From: Hydractinia symbiolongicarpus
Lineage: Eukaryota > Cnidaria > Hydrozoa > Anthoathecata > Hydractiniidae
Reading direction: 5' to 3'
Assembly (NCBI RefSeq): GCF_029227915.1
Contig: NC_079887.1
Location: 6,262,001-6,326,000, forward strand
DNA length: 64,000 nucleotides
A model generated the notes under the pieces. That model saw only the letters and a list, made by a program, of their open reading frames with translations. It was not told the origin of the DNA and searched no databases. A program made the position numbers and the translations under genes. This document shows, one piece after another, positions 1-12,373 of the stretch; the stretch's first letter is position 1; every line of letters begins with the position of its first letter.

Positions 1-98
1 GCCATGCGCAAACTTTTGGTTATATACTCCTTATTCCCTGCCGTTGTATTTTTATATAATCGAACCACAGCTTCATAAATATATTTACAATATAACTT

Positions 99-3000
99 TT
101 ATTCACCATCTGCACTTTCACTTGAATCTGAGTATATTTCACTGTCCTCAGAGTAATACGCGAAATCTATCGTTTCGTCGTCTTCGTACATCACTAGCAC
201 ATCATTCGCAAGTGGATTTTCAATATGAACGAAACTATTGAACAGAGCTTTATTTCGATTTAAAGTATCGCTCACGCGGCCCATAACTTCACTGATGAGA
301 AACTTTTCGGCAGGCTTGTCGCATGTTTCCAAGTATTGTTTTAGTATTTGAAATTGCTCTTGCCAATAATCTATAACGCATGACATTTCATGTTTTACAA
401 AACCAATCTCTTCAGACGCTCGTTGCTGTCTCAAATATAATTGGACGCAATTTTTCTTCACATTTTCTGGAATTATTGACGTTTTATAAAATAACAAGTA
501 TTGCAATATGCACGTGAAATTTGCGTAAAACTTACTAATTATACTAAATTATAAAAACATGGAAACAAGAATCACTTAAAAAAATGACGAAATACGGCAC
601 ACGAGTTAAACACTAGCATGGATTGAAATACTTTGGTAGACAGCTGAGTTCACATCCAATATTTCACTGTATTTGAGGTTAGAATAGCTCTCGTTTAACT
701 CCTTCCGTATGTCATTTAATCCGTCCAGCTGATTCTTTATTTCTCTACACACTTTATTTATTGGGGCGCTGAGACGATTAGCAATTGCAGATCCATCTAA
801 GAGAGAAATCCAAATAGTTTGATTATAGTAAGAGCTATTACGCCGTAATAAACTTAGATTAAGAAGGTTATGTTTTTTAAAAAGAACCACGTATCAAATT
901 TGAACGATTAACGATGGAAGGTTTAGTCAGTAACAAGTCATCAAATCATGGTAATGTGAACTAAGGACAATTGAATAGTTCATTAGTACCTCCGTAGCGC
1001 TTTTTTAATACCAACAACATCATTCGTTCTGATACCCCGTGGTATAGTATATATATATACTATATAAATGGCTTCATCTTGTGAGAATTGCAAGGCGTTT
1101 TTATGTTCGAATCGATATTCAGGAGTGCTAACGGTCCAACGTGCAAGAATGTTATGCTTCTTTTCAAGACTTTTGAGAGTGATATCAATCCTAAAAATCG
1201 CAGATGTGGTTATTTTTTATTTCTGATATATATGTTATATTACTTCTTATACAATATAACAGCGCAAACTTTAAACCTTGCTGCTTTAGAAATATGGCAA
1301 GCTCGATCTGATAGCTTTTCACTCATCAGTGACAGGCGCTTTTCTTTCCAAAATTCTTTGAGCTTTCGATAGTAGCACTGAGTCCATTCAATATCTAGAT
1401 CAATTTGAAATCAATAGTGACTATCGCTTATTCTCGCCTACGCGCGCCCGTTTAAATTACTAAAAATTACCTTTCGCATTTGAAGGCTGTTTTGTTACCG
1501 CTTCATCCTCCTCGCTTTTCCAAGCATTCAACACGTCTGATGTGATACTTACTAAGAATACAATTGACAAACAAATTATATATAGGCTTTAAAAAGTACT
1601 TTTTCTAATTAAAATTCTCTGCCCTCGATGTTTTAACAAAAATAGGTTTTTAAATATCTTTCTGCGTTCGCAAGTTTGACGCAGAAGTATTCTTAAAGAT
1701 AACGATTTAAAATATGCACATGCGTAAAAAAAAACTCTGAGAAAAGAATAGTTTTCTTAGCATTCCCTGTCTTAAGGTTGTAGAACATCTTCACTAAGTA
1801 ACATACCTTGAAGTTTTGAGCATATTGCATCAAGTTCATCACAGCACGACTTCATCGTTTTATTGGCTTTTTCATAAAGATTTACCAATGTATTTCCTAA
1901 ATTAATAAACCTTTTATAAATACTACATTACCTAATCATGTTTACCTCTTTTGCTTATTCTACCTATGTATACCTATATTGCCCATTTTGATTGATCCAA
2001 AATGCATTAAAGCGTCACCCAGTAAATCCATGCGATGAGCGGGGGTCATCTCTTTAGTAATTTTGGAAAACGAGCGCAAGTATGACCAAAGTCTTTCCAT
2101 TAATTCTCCGTCCATGAGACCAAATGACTCTAGTCTTCGAATGGAGTTCTTTATCTAGGTATACATTACATTGAAGTAACAATATTATGATCTTAAGCAC
2201 TTAGACAAGTGATAATAATTACCTACCTGGCAATTACCGTTGTGACCATACGAATGAAACAAAGGTATACCAAAATTGAAATGTTTGTACTTCGTCATGG
2301 TTTGTTTTTTCTGTATAAAAATTGTATTATAAAACATTGTTTTATCACTCTTCTGTTAAAGAACCGCTTTCTCATACACTTGATATTTGAAAGTTTTTGT
2401 AACTAACGTCTAAGTGTCGCTTTAAAACACATGCTATGTCGTATACTATATGCACATCTAATTCTTTTCCATTAGATTCTTGCAAAATCTTATCTAACAG
2501 CATAACAGCATAATCCAACCTGAAAAATGTCAGTTTTTTCCTTATATGAAAAAAAACAAAATTTCCCATCATATAAAAATCATGAACATATCTACACAAT
2601 TTAACCAAAAATAAGTATATGCTTAACCCACCTTTCCCCATGGCACATATTTAAAAATAATTTTGGATATTCATGTCGACACGACATGCCAAACACACCA
2701 GTAACACTGAGCTTATTTGTCTTCCGCTTAGAACGGATGTTGTTGCCAGCTTGAAAATTACTGCAATCCTAAAAAATATATCACATATATATACATATAT
2801 ATATGCACATAATGTCACATACATAAATAACATTTTTGTTGATTAAAGTTAAGTGTTTTTGTACAAATATTTTAAATATATATATTATATACTCACTTTC
2901 TTTGTTTTCCCTGATGAATCGTCGTATTTCTCCATAAAATTAACAACTTCAGTATCTGCAACAAACAACTGCTCTGACCGTATTGGCATCTTTTTTGATT

Positions 3001-4469
3001 TAGAAGAAGATTTTTTCAAGACCAACCCAAAATTGGCATCCATACAATAAAACAAGCTTCCATTTTTCTAGATTTATTCACAATTAAATATATATAAACT
3101 ATTCTAACAAGATCCTAAAGTTGGTAGTAAAGTTTATAATTGCTACATAAGCTTATTCCTACCTTTGGGCAAGCTGCACATTTCCTAAATCCAGAATAAT
3201 TTGGACTTACTGTCTTCAAATTAAGTAAGCCATAGCGAAATTGTCTAAATTGGTCAATTGCATCTGTTTTCAAAAAGCGATAAAGACATTTTCTCTAGAA
3301 AAATGATTAAAATTACACAAGCTCTAATTATTATAAATGTTTCTTTGACTCACATTTAACTCACACACACAATATTGCAACCGACTAACTAACTGGTGAT
3401 CAAGAATTCCACTTTTCCAAGAAAGTGCATCACAAAAAGATAATAGTGATATTTTCCCTTCTAATTGCAAAGCTATGAAGGTGAAAAGTAGTTCCATAGA
3501 TACCGCTGTTAGTGGTTTTGTAGGAGTTGCAGGCCACACATTGTACTGCACAAGAGAATTCAGTTCTTCATCACATGAACAAAAATACACACAACATTCT
3601 GCAAATACCCTAAATGAGAAAATTTATGTTTTAATTTTAATAACATATATATATAGTACAAATACGGTTGCTTAGTCTTGTATATATATACAAATTGTTG
3701 CAAATATATGTATATATATACTAACGACTTTCACCAATAATTGTCATATTACGAGTATATCTTGACAAACACATTTGTACATGTTGCTGCACAACGTTCG
3801 GGAGTATTTGTACTCTTTTACTTCAAAATGATTCTAAAACCCAATGAAAAGAATCAGTACATATTTTTTGTTACACACAAAGCCACAAAGTTGCATCCAT
3901 ACCAAAAATATAAACCTATTATATCAGCCCTAAAATAAAGTTTTAGTTTTGCATGTAAAAGGCTGAGAGTAAACACTGTGTAATAAATCATAGAAATAAC
4001 TCACAGTAATTTCTTTCTTGCAATGAAATGGAATACTGCTATGAAATTTTTTGCAACAACTGCTGCAATAAGTAACATCTGGACCACATGATTCACACCA
4101 TACACAAGCTGTATTTGAAAAATCTACACCACATTATACACAATTGGATGAAAGCATAAGATGATACTTATTTCCATATGCCAATATAGTATCTTCAGTT
4201 TTTAATTTCCATTCTTCAATTTCCTTTTCTTTGGTCTTTTCGTACAGTCCAGTTTTAACAACAGCTTCGCCACTTATTAGAAACTCACAAGCATTGTGAA
4301 GTTCTGCATCAAAAATATTGTTGCTAGAAGATGAAGGTTGACTTATTGTGATATCATTGTTGGTAGATGGCTGATGTGGTGCACTCTTATAAACTTTTTT
4401 AACTCTGCCATTATGCAACCGACTGCCAACTATTCTAGCACCCTTACGTTTGGTTTTTGCAAATGGCAT
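99..4469 (-). CDS. KDZ-type transposase gene, 13 exons, first exon damaged
   Basis: Exons that join in phase: 3163-3294, 2897-3067, 2632-2768, 2408-2519, 2227-2289, 1974-2154, 1807-1896, 1277-1394, about 1036-1169, 632-796 and 99-466. Before them come 3354-3609 and a first exon 4005-4469. In order the product shows a Lys/Arg-rich N-terminus, a cysteine cluster (CxxC pairs, about 4020-4145), a WPATPTKP segment, a CxxC pair (CAACPK), CMDANFGLV, GVFGMSCRHEYP, YDIACVLKRHL, PLFHSYGHNGNCQ, GLMDGELMERLWSY, a helical tail and an acidic C-terminus. These are the hallmarks of Kyakuja-Dileera-Zisupton transposases, an RNase H-fold family; the Asp of MDANF, the Asp of YDIAC and the Glu of DGE are the likely catalytic triad. 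Oddities: an in-frame TAA at 4134-4136 inside the cysteine cluster, and the strong donor GTGAGT after 4005 (phase 0) does not match either exon-2 acceptor. The gene is therefore a recently damaged transposon or host copy, or has another first exon. The 1036-632 junction is my weakest. Confidence 0.8.
4134..4136 (-). other. in-frame stop codon in the KDZ cysteine cluster
   Basis: The N-terminal exon reads ...SSNCV, then TAA, then CGVDFSNTACVWC in the same frame. Homology-type conservation (paired CxxC, then HxxxPFHC) continues directly after the stop, so this is a nonsense change rather than the natural end of the protein. Confidence 0.7.
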
Positions 4470-4499
4470 TGTTAATAATGTATATATATTATATTTAAC

Positions 4500-5241
4500 A
4501 TAGATCGCTAGGAAAAAAAAAGGTATTTTTTATTCATAATGTCAGCCAACATTAATTTTTTATACTGCACACTATTAAAGAATATGTTTTTAGCCAAGTT
4601 CCCAATCATAATTATACTCTCCTCATGTATAACCTCCTTTGCTTTGAATAAACTTTCACTTTAGGAGTCGGTGACAAAAAACTTTCATAATGATTACGAG
4701 GGTGCTGATAAGCCCCAAATGCCCGCATAAGAGAGAGTTTGGGCAACTTTTTGACTAAAATTTATGATTTTCACCCAAAATTCTCCAAACATTTCCACAC
4801 ATTCCTAAATTATTCCCGAAATACAAAATGGCGCTTTTAATCCTGTTGAGCTGGCCACAATAAAAGACAACCCTTAAAGTAAACAGAGTTCCTTTTTTAT
4901 ATAATTTTTGCTGATAAATCTAGCTAGCTAGCTAGCTGCTAGATAAAATATGCCACTCATTTTCCGAAAGTTTCTTGTTTCCATTTTTAAAAATTTAATG
5001 CCAATCCGCTGCTGAGAATTGAACATCACAGTACTAGACCTAAAGAAATGGTAATTTAGAACTTGCCTAAGCACATTAGTAAACATCCACTTCACATTAG
5101 ATAAGAAGTAATTAGCACCTAATATGTTGTAGCAGAGAGGGAGGAGGGAGAATCCAAACCAAACCTACTAAACCAACTTTGCAAAACCTGTGGAAAACCT
5201 ATGGGAAGAGGTTCTTAAAGAGTTTTAGTCTAACTAGCTAG
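4500..5241. other. non-coding interval with a degenerate MITE end
   Basis: Apart from a fragment at about 4699-4830 there is no coding signal. That fragment (GAGGGTGCTGATAAGCC, then Gs and Cs in a CCCGAA/CCAAA pattern and an AAATGGCG motif) matches the left half of the 6735-7223 element, so it is an old partial copy. TAGCTAGC simple repeats occur near 4920 and 5230. Confidence 0.5.
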
Positions 5242-5487
5242 CTAGCATCGAGCTATTCTATAGTTGTGAAAATAAAGCGAATCCCTAAAGTAAATTAAGG
5301 CAGATAAATGTGGAAAATAAAACTGAACACGCTCGTTGGGAATGGGTTCGTTCGTAGCATCGCTGTCATCTTTTTTTACTTTACTTTTCTTAGATGTATA
5401 ATTTCCGGAATTAAGCTTGTTCGGTAAACTTGGTTCAACTGTAAAGCGATGGGGAGCGGTATCAGTTGTCTCCAGAGATACAGACAT
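5242..5487 (-). CDS. possible upstream exon, unknown product
   Basis: An open frame of 81 codons starts MSVSLETTDTAPHRF and contains a Lys-rich stretch (KKSKVKK) followed by acidic residues. Its codon use looks more protein-like than the surrounding sequence, and it lies upstream on the strand of the KDZ gene. It could be that gene's true first exon, spliced past the damaged one, or an unrelated exon. I recognise no domain and no continuous splice partner. Confidence 0.25.
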   Translation of the reverse strand: MSVSLETTDTAPHRFTVEPSLPNKLNSGNYTSKKSKVKKDDSDATNEPIPNERVQFYFPHLSALIYFRDSLYFHNYRIARC

Positions 5488-5489
5488 AC

Positions 5490-6734
5490 AGCTGTAAGCG
5501 ATGACAATCGTATCACAGTACGCAACTGTTACCGATGTCTATAGATCACAGTTAACAGAAACGGGTGAAACTACCTATATCTCGTTCGAATTTTATCACA
5601 TGGCTTAGTCACTTCTGTTTCGTTACAAATGTATACAAACGTTACAAACTGATATTTTCGATTTTTAAAATTTTTAAAAAGTGCAATTTATCCCTGCGCA
5701 TGCCATAGTTAATGCATTTTTAAAAAACGGTGTTTTTTTTAATTTTTGCGGAGAGTAGCGGAGTGCGCGCCAGCGCACGGAGCGTAGCGGAGCCTATTTC
5801 CTCATTATATAAGCCAAATATAAGGGAAAAGAAGTACGATGGAGAGTATATAGCATTTCTATGCGATTTCGTCCCTATACATCCGAATTATAAAAATTCA
5901 AACAAAAAATCACAGTAATCCAGCAATTTAATGTGGTCATTCTTTGGTACAGTTTATAGTAAGCGAGACAACGTGTTTATCAAGGAGCAAAGCGATGGAG
6001 TGTTTGTTGTTTTTTAAAGATGGTGCCAAGCGGACGAACTGATATTTTCAAGAAAACGAAAGAGGGAAGTATGAATAGCTAGCTAGTATATCACTATTTT
6101 TTACATGTAATGAACCTCTTCTCACCCACACCTAACTAGCAAATAACTACCAACATATGTGGCAAAATAAGCTGGTATAACACTACCAAATTGGCTAGCT
6201 AGCAGCATAAACTAGGTAGTTAACCAGCACAAAACTGTTTTTCTCACTAGCTACTTATCTGACATAAAACTGGCTACTTGGCCGGCATAAAATTAGCTAT
6301 GTAGCTAGATTTAAATGATCCTTAAGACATATTTTCTAGTCATACACATACTGCACAATGAGTTAATTATGCTCTAATTAGGAAAGTACCATCAAATATC
6401 TACAATTATCCACAAAATATGTTGGTTCTAACAATTTTAGACAAAAAACTAAGAACCAAAAGTTTAGCCAAATCAGCAAAAGAACATTGGTATAGACATA
6501 TATTCTTTTTAGCAGAAGAGCCTGGACTTTTTTTATAAATAAAAGAATAAATGCAACCTCCATAATGTGTTTTTTGCAACCTTGTCCATAGTATTTATTT
6601 TAAAAAATATAGTGAAAATGGAAGGTTATGTAGAGCTATCACTATTTTTCACTTTTAGGTCATTCACACCCCTAAAAAGCTCCCTAACTAAAGCATAAAA
6701 CATAATTTAGTGGCTCAGATTTTCTAGCTAAATA
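5490..6734. other. non-coding interval
   Basis: I see no gene. A short GC-rich block at about 5748-5795 holds repeated GTAGCGGAG and GCGCGCCAGCGC words. TAGCTAGC simple repeats occur at about 6080 and 6195. Confidence 0.5.
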
Positions 6735-7223
6735 AAGAGGGTGCCGATAAGCCGCAAACGCCTGCATATATACGGGCGAGTTCGGGCGACTTTTCGAATT
6801 AAATTGACGTTTATCGGCCGAAACCGCCCGCACTTTCCCGAACACGCCCGAACTCGCCTGGAACATTCCCGAAATGCAACACCTTGTAACATAAACATGG
6901 CGGACGACAGTTAAAAGAATGCGTTTGAAGAGAAAGGAGTTAATAAAGTTTATATATAAGTTATTTATCAAGTAAATCTTATCACAAATCATAAAAAACA
7001 GTTCTTTTAAGAACTTCGCTATCACATAGTTAGTTCATTTTAATTTTTATACTTTTTTAAATAATTCTTCGAGAGTCATTTGTGGTGAATCTTTTTTTTT
7101 TCGGGCATTGTTCGGGACTATGTGGGTTTTTTCAGGCAAATACCTGACCTTTTTTCAAAAAGCCGAACTCGCCCGAAAACGCCCGCACTTTTTACGGCGT
7201 ATGCGGCTTATCGGCACCCTCAT
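6735..7223. mobile_element. hAT-type MITE, 489 bp
   Basis: The two ends are inverted repeats: GAGGGTGCCGATAAGCCGC at the left and its exact complement at the right (19 bp, plus one A and one mismatch outwards). The element is flanked by the same 8 bp, GCTAAATA, at 6727-6734 and 7224-7231. An 8-bp target-site duplication is characteristic of the hAT superfamily. The interior repeats the pattern CGCCCGAACTCGCC on both strands and has no transposase, so this is a non-autonomous copy. Long GC-rich subterminal inverted repeats could fold into a large hairpin. Confidence 0.85.
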
Positions 7224-7319
7224 GCTAAATATACCAAACTAGGTGCCATATTTTTTAGTAAAAAGACTGTCAGCATATATAAGATGCACATGTAAAGTTT
7301 TTCATATATATATAATCAT

Positions 7320-7388
7320 GCCCTGTTGGTCTAATGGCTATGACACTCATGCAAATGAGAGATCCAGGTTCAAATCCTGGACAGGGCT
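7320..7388 (+). tRNA. tRNA-like element without an anticodon (tRNA-Glu-type body)
   Basis: A perfect 7-bp acceptor stem (GCCCTGT with ACAGGGC), a D arm GTC/GAC with the A box TGGTCTAATGG, and a perfect 5-bp T stem CCAGG/CCTGG around TTCAAAT (B box) are all present. The anticodon arm is a perfect 5-bp stem CTCAT/ATGAG (7346-7350, 7355-7359), but it closes on only four bases, GCAA, instead of seven. The element is therefore three bases short exactly where the anticodon should be. It cannot decode. It is a tRNA pseudogene or a tRNA-shaped pol III unit; no T-run terminator follows closely. Confidence 0.75.
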
Positions 7389-7759
7389 AGGAAAAACATT
7401 ATCTTGCACTTACAACAACCAGGTAAATGTTTCGCCTTTTTCGTGGACTTCTCTAATTATTTCTATATCTTGACTTTTTAATGTTGTTGTCATTGGAACC
7501 AAGTTAACTTTTAATCTCAGATTTATTAAAAATTGATAGTTTTTTTGGCGTTATGACCGATTGTTTAAATATTTGTATTGGCACATAATTCTGCTAACAT
7601 GATTCACTGTATATATATTGACCGGATATAAATTTGAGAGCTTTGTTTGAGCTACTGAATTTGAAATATTTGCATCTCAATATTTTCTATACTCCTGGAT
7701 TAATATGATACATATCTTAGATCTATCGAGTCTTTGAGTTGTAGGGGGATTCTCTATTA

Positions 7760-7996
7760 AGGTGCCTGCCCCTGCCTTGCCGTTCCCTTGCCTTGCCTAA
7801 CCCTGCCTTGCTGATTCCTCTTTCTGTTTCCTTGCCTGCCTTTGCCTACCCTTCCTGTGCCTTTTCTGGTGCCTGGCTTCTATGCCCTTGCCTGTGCCTC
7901 TATGCCTTGCCTACCCCTGCCTTGCTGATTCCTCTTCCTGTTTCCTTGCCTGCCTTTGCCGTGCCCTTTCCTTGCCGTGCTTTGCCTTGGCAACCT
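7760..7996. repeat. CCTTGCC minisatellite
   Basis: An irregular array of CCTTGCC, CCTGCC and CCCTTGCC words contains a longer duplicated unit (TTGCTGATTCCTCTT... at about 7808 and 7922, roughly 114 bp apart). It is strongly pyrimidine-biased on the plus strand and far richer in GC than its surroundings. Open frames through it on both strands are a by-product of the repeat. Confidence 0.8.
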
Positions 7997-9600
7997 CTCC
8001 GCAACACTTTCTATATTGATTAGATGTTTTGTAAATAGGAAAAGTAACTTTTCCAGCATCCTTAAATCTTTTTGCAATAGCCACACAATAAATTGCGATA
8101 AACTACAATTTAAAAAGAAAACGAAACTTATCAACATCAATTAGTTTCACTGCCGTTGGAAGAATATTCCTATCTGCTTTCCCGAATATGGTTCGGTTGT
8201 ACAAATTAATTTCTAATGTAGCGAAATTGTATTGTGGTGGACTTCGTTCCGGCAAAAAGAAAACTACGCCAGTGAATCGGTACGCCGTTGTTGCAAAACT
8301 GAGTGACAAAGTAATCTATGTTTTGTTCCGAGTTTTGTTCCGGCAAGAGTGGGAAGGAGGAGAAAGAGGGTTAAAAGCTAAGGCCTATATCCCTGCAAAC
8401 ATTCACACCTCTGGTTCTTGATGGACAAATATTTTGCTTAGCTCTTTGACTATCTGTCTTTGTTTGTACGGCGTGCGCGGGTGCACCACAGGATTGGTAA
8501 GAAAAGATGTATTAGCGTGAGTTTAAACTCAAAATGAAACAGATGTTGTGGTAAATACGTGTGAGGACCACATTAAGAAAATTATTTATACGGAAGATAA
8601 CACGGTAGACGAAAGAGTTGAATTTTTTAATCTACAAATACAAAAACCGACTAAGCCAATCACTTCTCAGTAGACAAGTGTATGCATATAGAAAGACTGC
8701 GTACAATATGAGTTTCAAAAGGTACAGTACAAGTCAAGTGATTTAAACACATTTAATGGATGAGTTAAGGTTAGTCTGAAACAGGAATTTTTTAGTATGT
8801 GGTAAATTGGTCTAATGTGATTACTTTGTAAGATATCCTTAATGATGATACGAAACTAAACTATACGGTACCACACTATGTAGCTGAATAAATAATAAAT
8901 AAAAAAAGACAAAAGAAATTGTAACAGCAGCGGATGTGTCTAAAATTTAAATTTCCTTTCGCAACTTTTGAAACTCTGAGAGAAGAATATTTAAAAGTTT
9001 CATTTGAAATAAGGCTAAAAAGATGACAAAAAGTAGACACATCTATGTATGTACTGAGAAAAATGATAGTTTAGAATATTGCTCAGAAGAATGCATAAAA
9101 ACCTGCATAACTTCGTATCCCTTAAAAGTCACTATTTTTGATTTTTGAATAAATTAGCAGAAAAAAATTTTGTTCATAGAAAACAAAAAAACAAAAACGA
9201 CAAATACACTTCTCAATAAACTAACGAGTGCTGAGCTTCAATTTCGACGCTTCAAGTAACTACATAGTCTACATAGGCTTCCATTCTCTTAAATTTTTTG
9301 ATTCTTGTTAGATTCTAAATAAGAGCATTTCTTTAAAAATCATACTGTTTTAAAACAAAATTTATTGAATGTCACGAGAGTCATAAAACTTGCTTTGTCT
9401 ATTTATCACAAATGCTAATTGTTAAGATGCGTTTGTCTGAGGTAGGTTTATAAAAATTAAAAGCCTGTTTTAAAAGCATTACAGGCCACAAAAAAATATG
9501 TTCGTTTTTATGGTGAAGAAAAAAATGACTACTGCTTCTTCTAGGCTAAACTACAATACAATATACACATTATTAAAGCAAAGTGGTTATCTTAATCTTC
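7997..9600. other. non-coding interval
   Basis: Several short open frames overlap near 7950-8420 on both strands (for example 8188-8421 plus and 8103-8309 minus), but none has a recognisable domain or consistent splice sites. From 8420 to 9600 I see nothing. Confidence 0.4.
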
Positions 9601-9639
9601 CTTCGATATCGCCGAAAAAGTTAGGTCTGATATGTTAAA

Positions 9640-10160
9640 TTTTTTGACGTTACGGAACGACGTCAATAACACTACTCTAAATTCAATATCTTACCTTAAA
9701 TTAATGAAGCCATTACGACGCACTTAAATCTTGAGTCGAAATAACTTGGAAACGAGGTGGTGACGTCAATGATTTTTGTTGGCGTATGTAACTAGCAACC
9801 ACCTAGGGCAAATTTAGGTAATTTTCCCAAGCCTTGGTCCCCAAATACGTTTCGGAAATAGACGGGTTAATGACGTCATCAAAAAACCTTTAAACCCTAA
9901 TATCTCTGCAACCGTTTGTCAAAAGTGCATGATTCTATACATTCTCTTGATCAGCGTTTTTAGATCTATACTATGAAGGCAACAGTTATTTAAGGTATTT
10001 CAAAAAAAAATTAGGTTTTGACGGGTCTTTGCTACCGTCAGCAAAATTTTTAATCCCCGATACCTCCTTGGGCGTTCGTCGAGAACATATGACCCATACA
10101 TTATTTTGACCAGCGTTTCAACCCCTACACATTACAGATAAAGAATAAACAAATTTCGCA
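9640..10160. repeat. probable dispersed repeat with TGACGTCAT words
   Basis: The block has a higher GC content than its flanks, repeats of GACGTCA (about 9658, 9762, 9872) and phrases such as CTGCAACCGTTTG and GACCAGCGTTT that recur in slightly altered form (TTGATCAGCGTTT near 9948 and TTGACCAGCGTTT near 10108). It contains no open frame. I judge it an old transposon-derived repeat; no end sequences are clear. Confidence 0.4.
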
Positions 10161-11690
10161 TTTTTTTCACCTTCACTGCACTGCTAAAGTTAGCAAAATA
10201 TCTAAAACAGCTTTCCTTTTATTGACCTTTTGACTAAGTGGATTTCTTCACGGGCTTTATCGACTAGTATTCTATAATCCGAAGATTGGGGTTGTCATCT
10301 TTAGTACGTAACTCTTGCGTTGTTGTCAAGACACCGTCTTCTAGGGTGTGTACAAGAAATTGAAAATAATAAAAATTTGAAGGTCCGATACAAGGGCAAT
10401 TTTCTGGTGGGCAATTCATGGAAGGTAAGATTCAAGTCGATGTGAAGATTTTTAAAATATCTCGCGAAATTTTCTTTCGAAAGAAATCACTTTTCTTCCT
10501 TAATAAGTCTTTTTGTGTCTGCTATAAGATAAAACCTAGATCTTAACGCATGTGAATTTGTTGCACTGAAAGCGGAAAAAAGCAGAAATAAGAAACAAGC
10601 GTAATTATCCAAACTAAAAACGTGCTTGTGGTTTATAAGACGAGAAAAAAAACTAATTAAAGGTTTCTAAAAATTCTATCACGCCAAATTGTGAGTAGAG
10701 GAAGTATTTTCCTGATGTGAATTAAATCCTTCACTCGTGTCTTCCATAGGAAATCCATATCGCAATCGGAATAGTATTAAAAAAATTCTGTGTGTGTATT
10801 TTCCACCACATTGTTTATTATTTTGCCTCCAACTTCCAGAATGCATTGCGCAATCGTCTAAAAATTCGATTGCATGACTTCTTCTGTGTCCGAATTTTTT
10901 AATGTCCGAACCTTTTAATTGCGTTAAAAATCTAAAATTTGCTTAATGTATTCACCAGCCTTATTGTAATGAAACTAGTTCGTGTTCAAGACTATTGACT
11001 TTTGATATTTTGAGAAAATAGCGCTTAGCGCTTACTACAGGTAAACCATGTCGCCAAACCTTATAGGTGTAATGCTCTCTCCTAAAAAAATTTTATTGCA
11101 AGTTTTCTTTAAATAAATACACCAGAAATAGTCCGTTGTTACCTCGTCGAGCTAAAACAATCACAGAGCGCAATTTAATTTTTCCAAAATTCATTGTCAG
11201 TTTAAATAAAAAAAGATCCCAGTGGGAGAACATCGTCATTTCCCTGACGTCTATAGGGCGTGCCAATTAGGACCTAAAGCTCCGTTCAATATTGAACGTT
11301 ACGGAACATCCAAGCCTGACGAAGGAAAGTTAAAGGACGCTCGCTGAATAGGAGATACCAGAGGGTTAATAAGAAATGCAAAGGTAAAAAGTAAAAAATA
11401 TATCGTGTTTCTATTAACTGGAATCCTAAACTCTGCTGTTGGCTTCAAAATATCGCAACTGTTGTATGTCTCATTAAGACATGTTGTATGTCTGTATGTC
11501 TCATGAGCATGTTGTATGTCTCATTTATAAACTTATATTTTATTTAGACAGTAAGGCACTGCATTTAGCAAAAGAAAGCTTATTTGAAAATTTTGCTGCA
11601 GCGAACTGTAACTTTCAATTTTTAGCTAGCTAACAGTAGCCAGAACCCCAGGTGCAGCTAAGTAAAAATCAGTTTGATGCAGATACATTC
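10161..11690. other. non-coding interval with a small tandem repeat
   Basis: I see no gene. A short tandem repeat of CATGTTGTATGTCTCAT-type words lies at about 11460-11525. Confidence 0.5.
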
Positions 11691-11747
11691 GTCTTTATTT
11701 TGGCAGTTTTCGTTTTCATATTGACATTATATATTGACACAAATAAA

Positions 11748-11834
11748 ACGAAAACTCTCAAAATGTAAACGAGAACTCTTAAAATAAAAACGAGAACTCT
11801 TTAAATAAAAGCAAGAACTGTCAAAATGTAAACA
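11748..11834. repeat. 21-bp tandem repeat, four copies
   Basis: The unit AACGAGAACTCTTAAAATAA and variants recur four times. The same family lies upstream of the second dermatopontin-like gene at about 24732-24800. Its position about 520 bp upstream of the TATA box could be regulatory, but nothing shows that. Confidence 0.65.
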
Positions 11835-12355
11835 AGTCTACTAATTTTAGTTTGGATTTAGGAGAAGAATTTCGTACTTACTTTTTAATTCAATGGGTTT
11901 TGCAAAATTTGTCAAAAAATTGTTTTTTAAGCACAATATTCTTGCGTTAATTTTCAATAGTTTTTTGTTTTGAATGACTTCCGCGGAAATAATACCAAAA
12001 AAATATTTTGTTGTTGTTTTTTCTCTATTAATGCCTTGATTCTGATGCATCATTATTTGCAAAACCAAAGAACTATACCGTTCCCTAGGCACAGTATATC
12101 TTTGTCAAAACGGATTAAAAGCTATTGCAATAGAAACTGAGTATCAGTCTAATTACCAATTCAAATTCAATGGTTTAAAAAAGAAATGTTTGAACCATAC
12201 ATTTCACATACTTTTAAACAGATAATGGTGTTTTTAAAGACTTTAGTCTAGCGAAACTTGTTAACTAGTTTCATAGTCGTCATAGATTGAATTAATATTA
12301 ACAAAAGGGAGGTCACAAACGATGACATTAATTATTGTATTTTCGATAGATTGCC

Positions 12356-12363
12356 TATAAAAA
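12356..12363 (+). promoter_or_regulatory. TATA box of dermatopontin-like gene 1
   Basis: TATAAAAA sits in a block (about 12330-12430) that is almost identical to the block upstream of gene 2, while neighbouring sequence has diverged. It lies 18 bp before the first ATG of the leader exon. If transcription starts about 30 bp downstream, that ATG would be very near or inside the cap region, so the true start site matters for the uORF. Confidence 0.6.
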
Positions 12364-12373
12364 CTCAGAAAAC

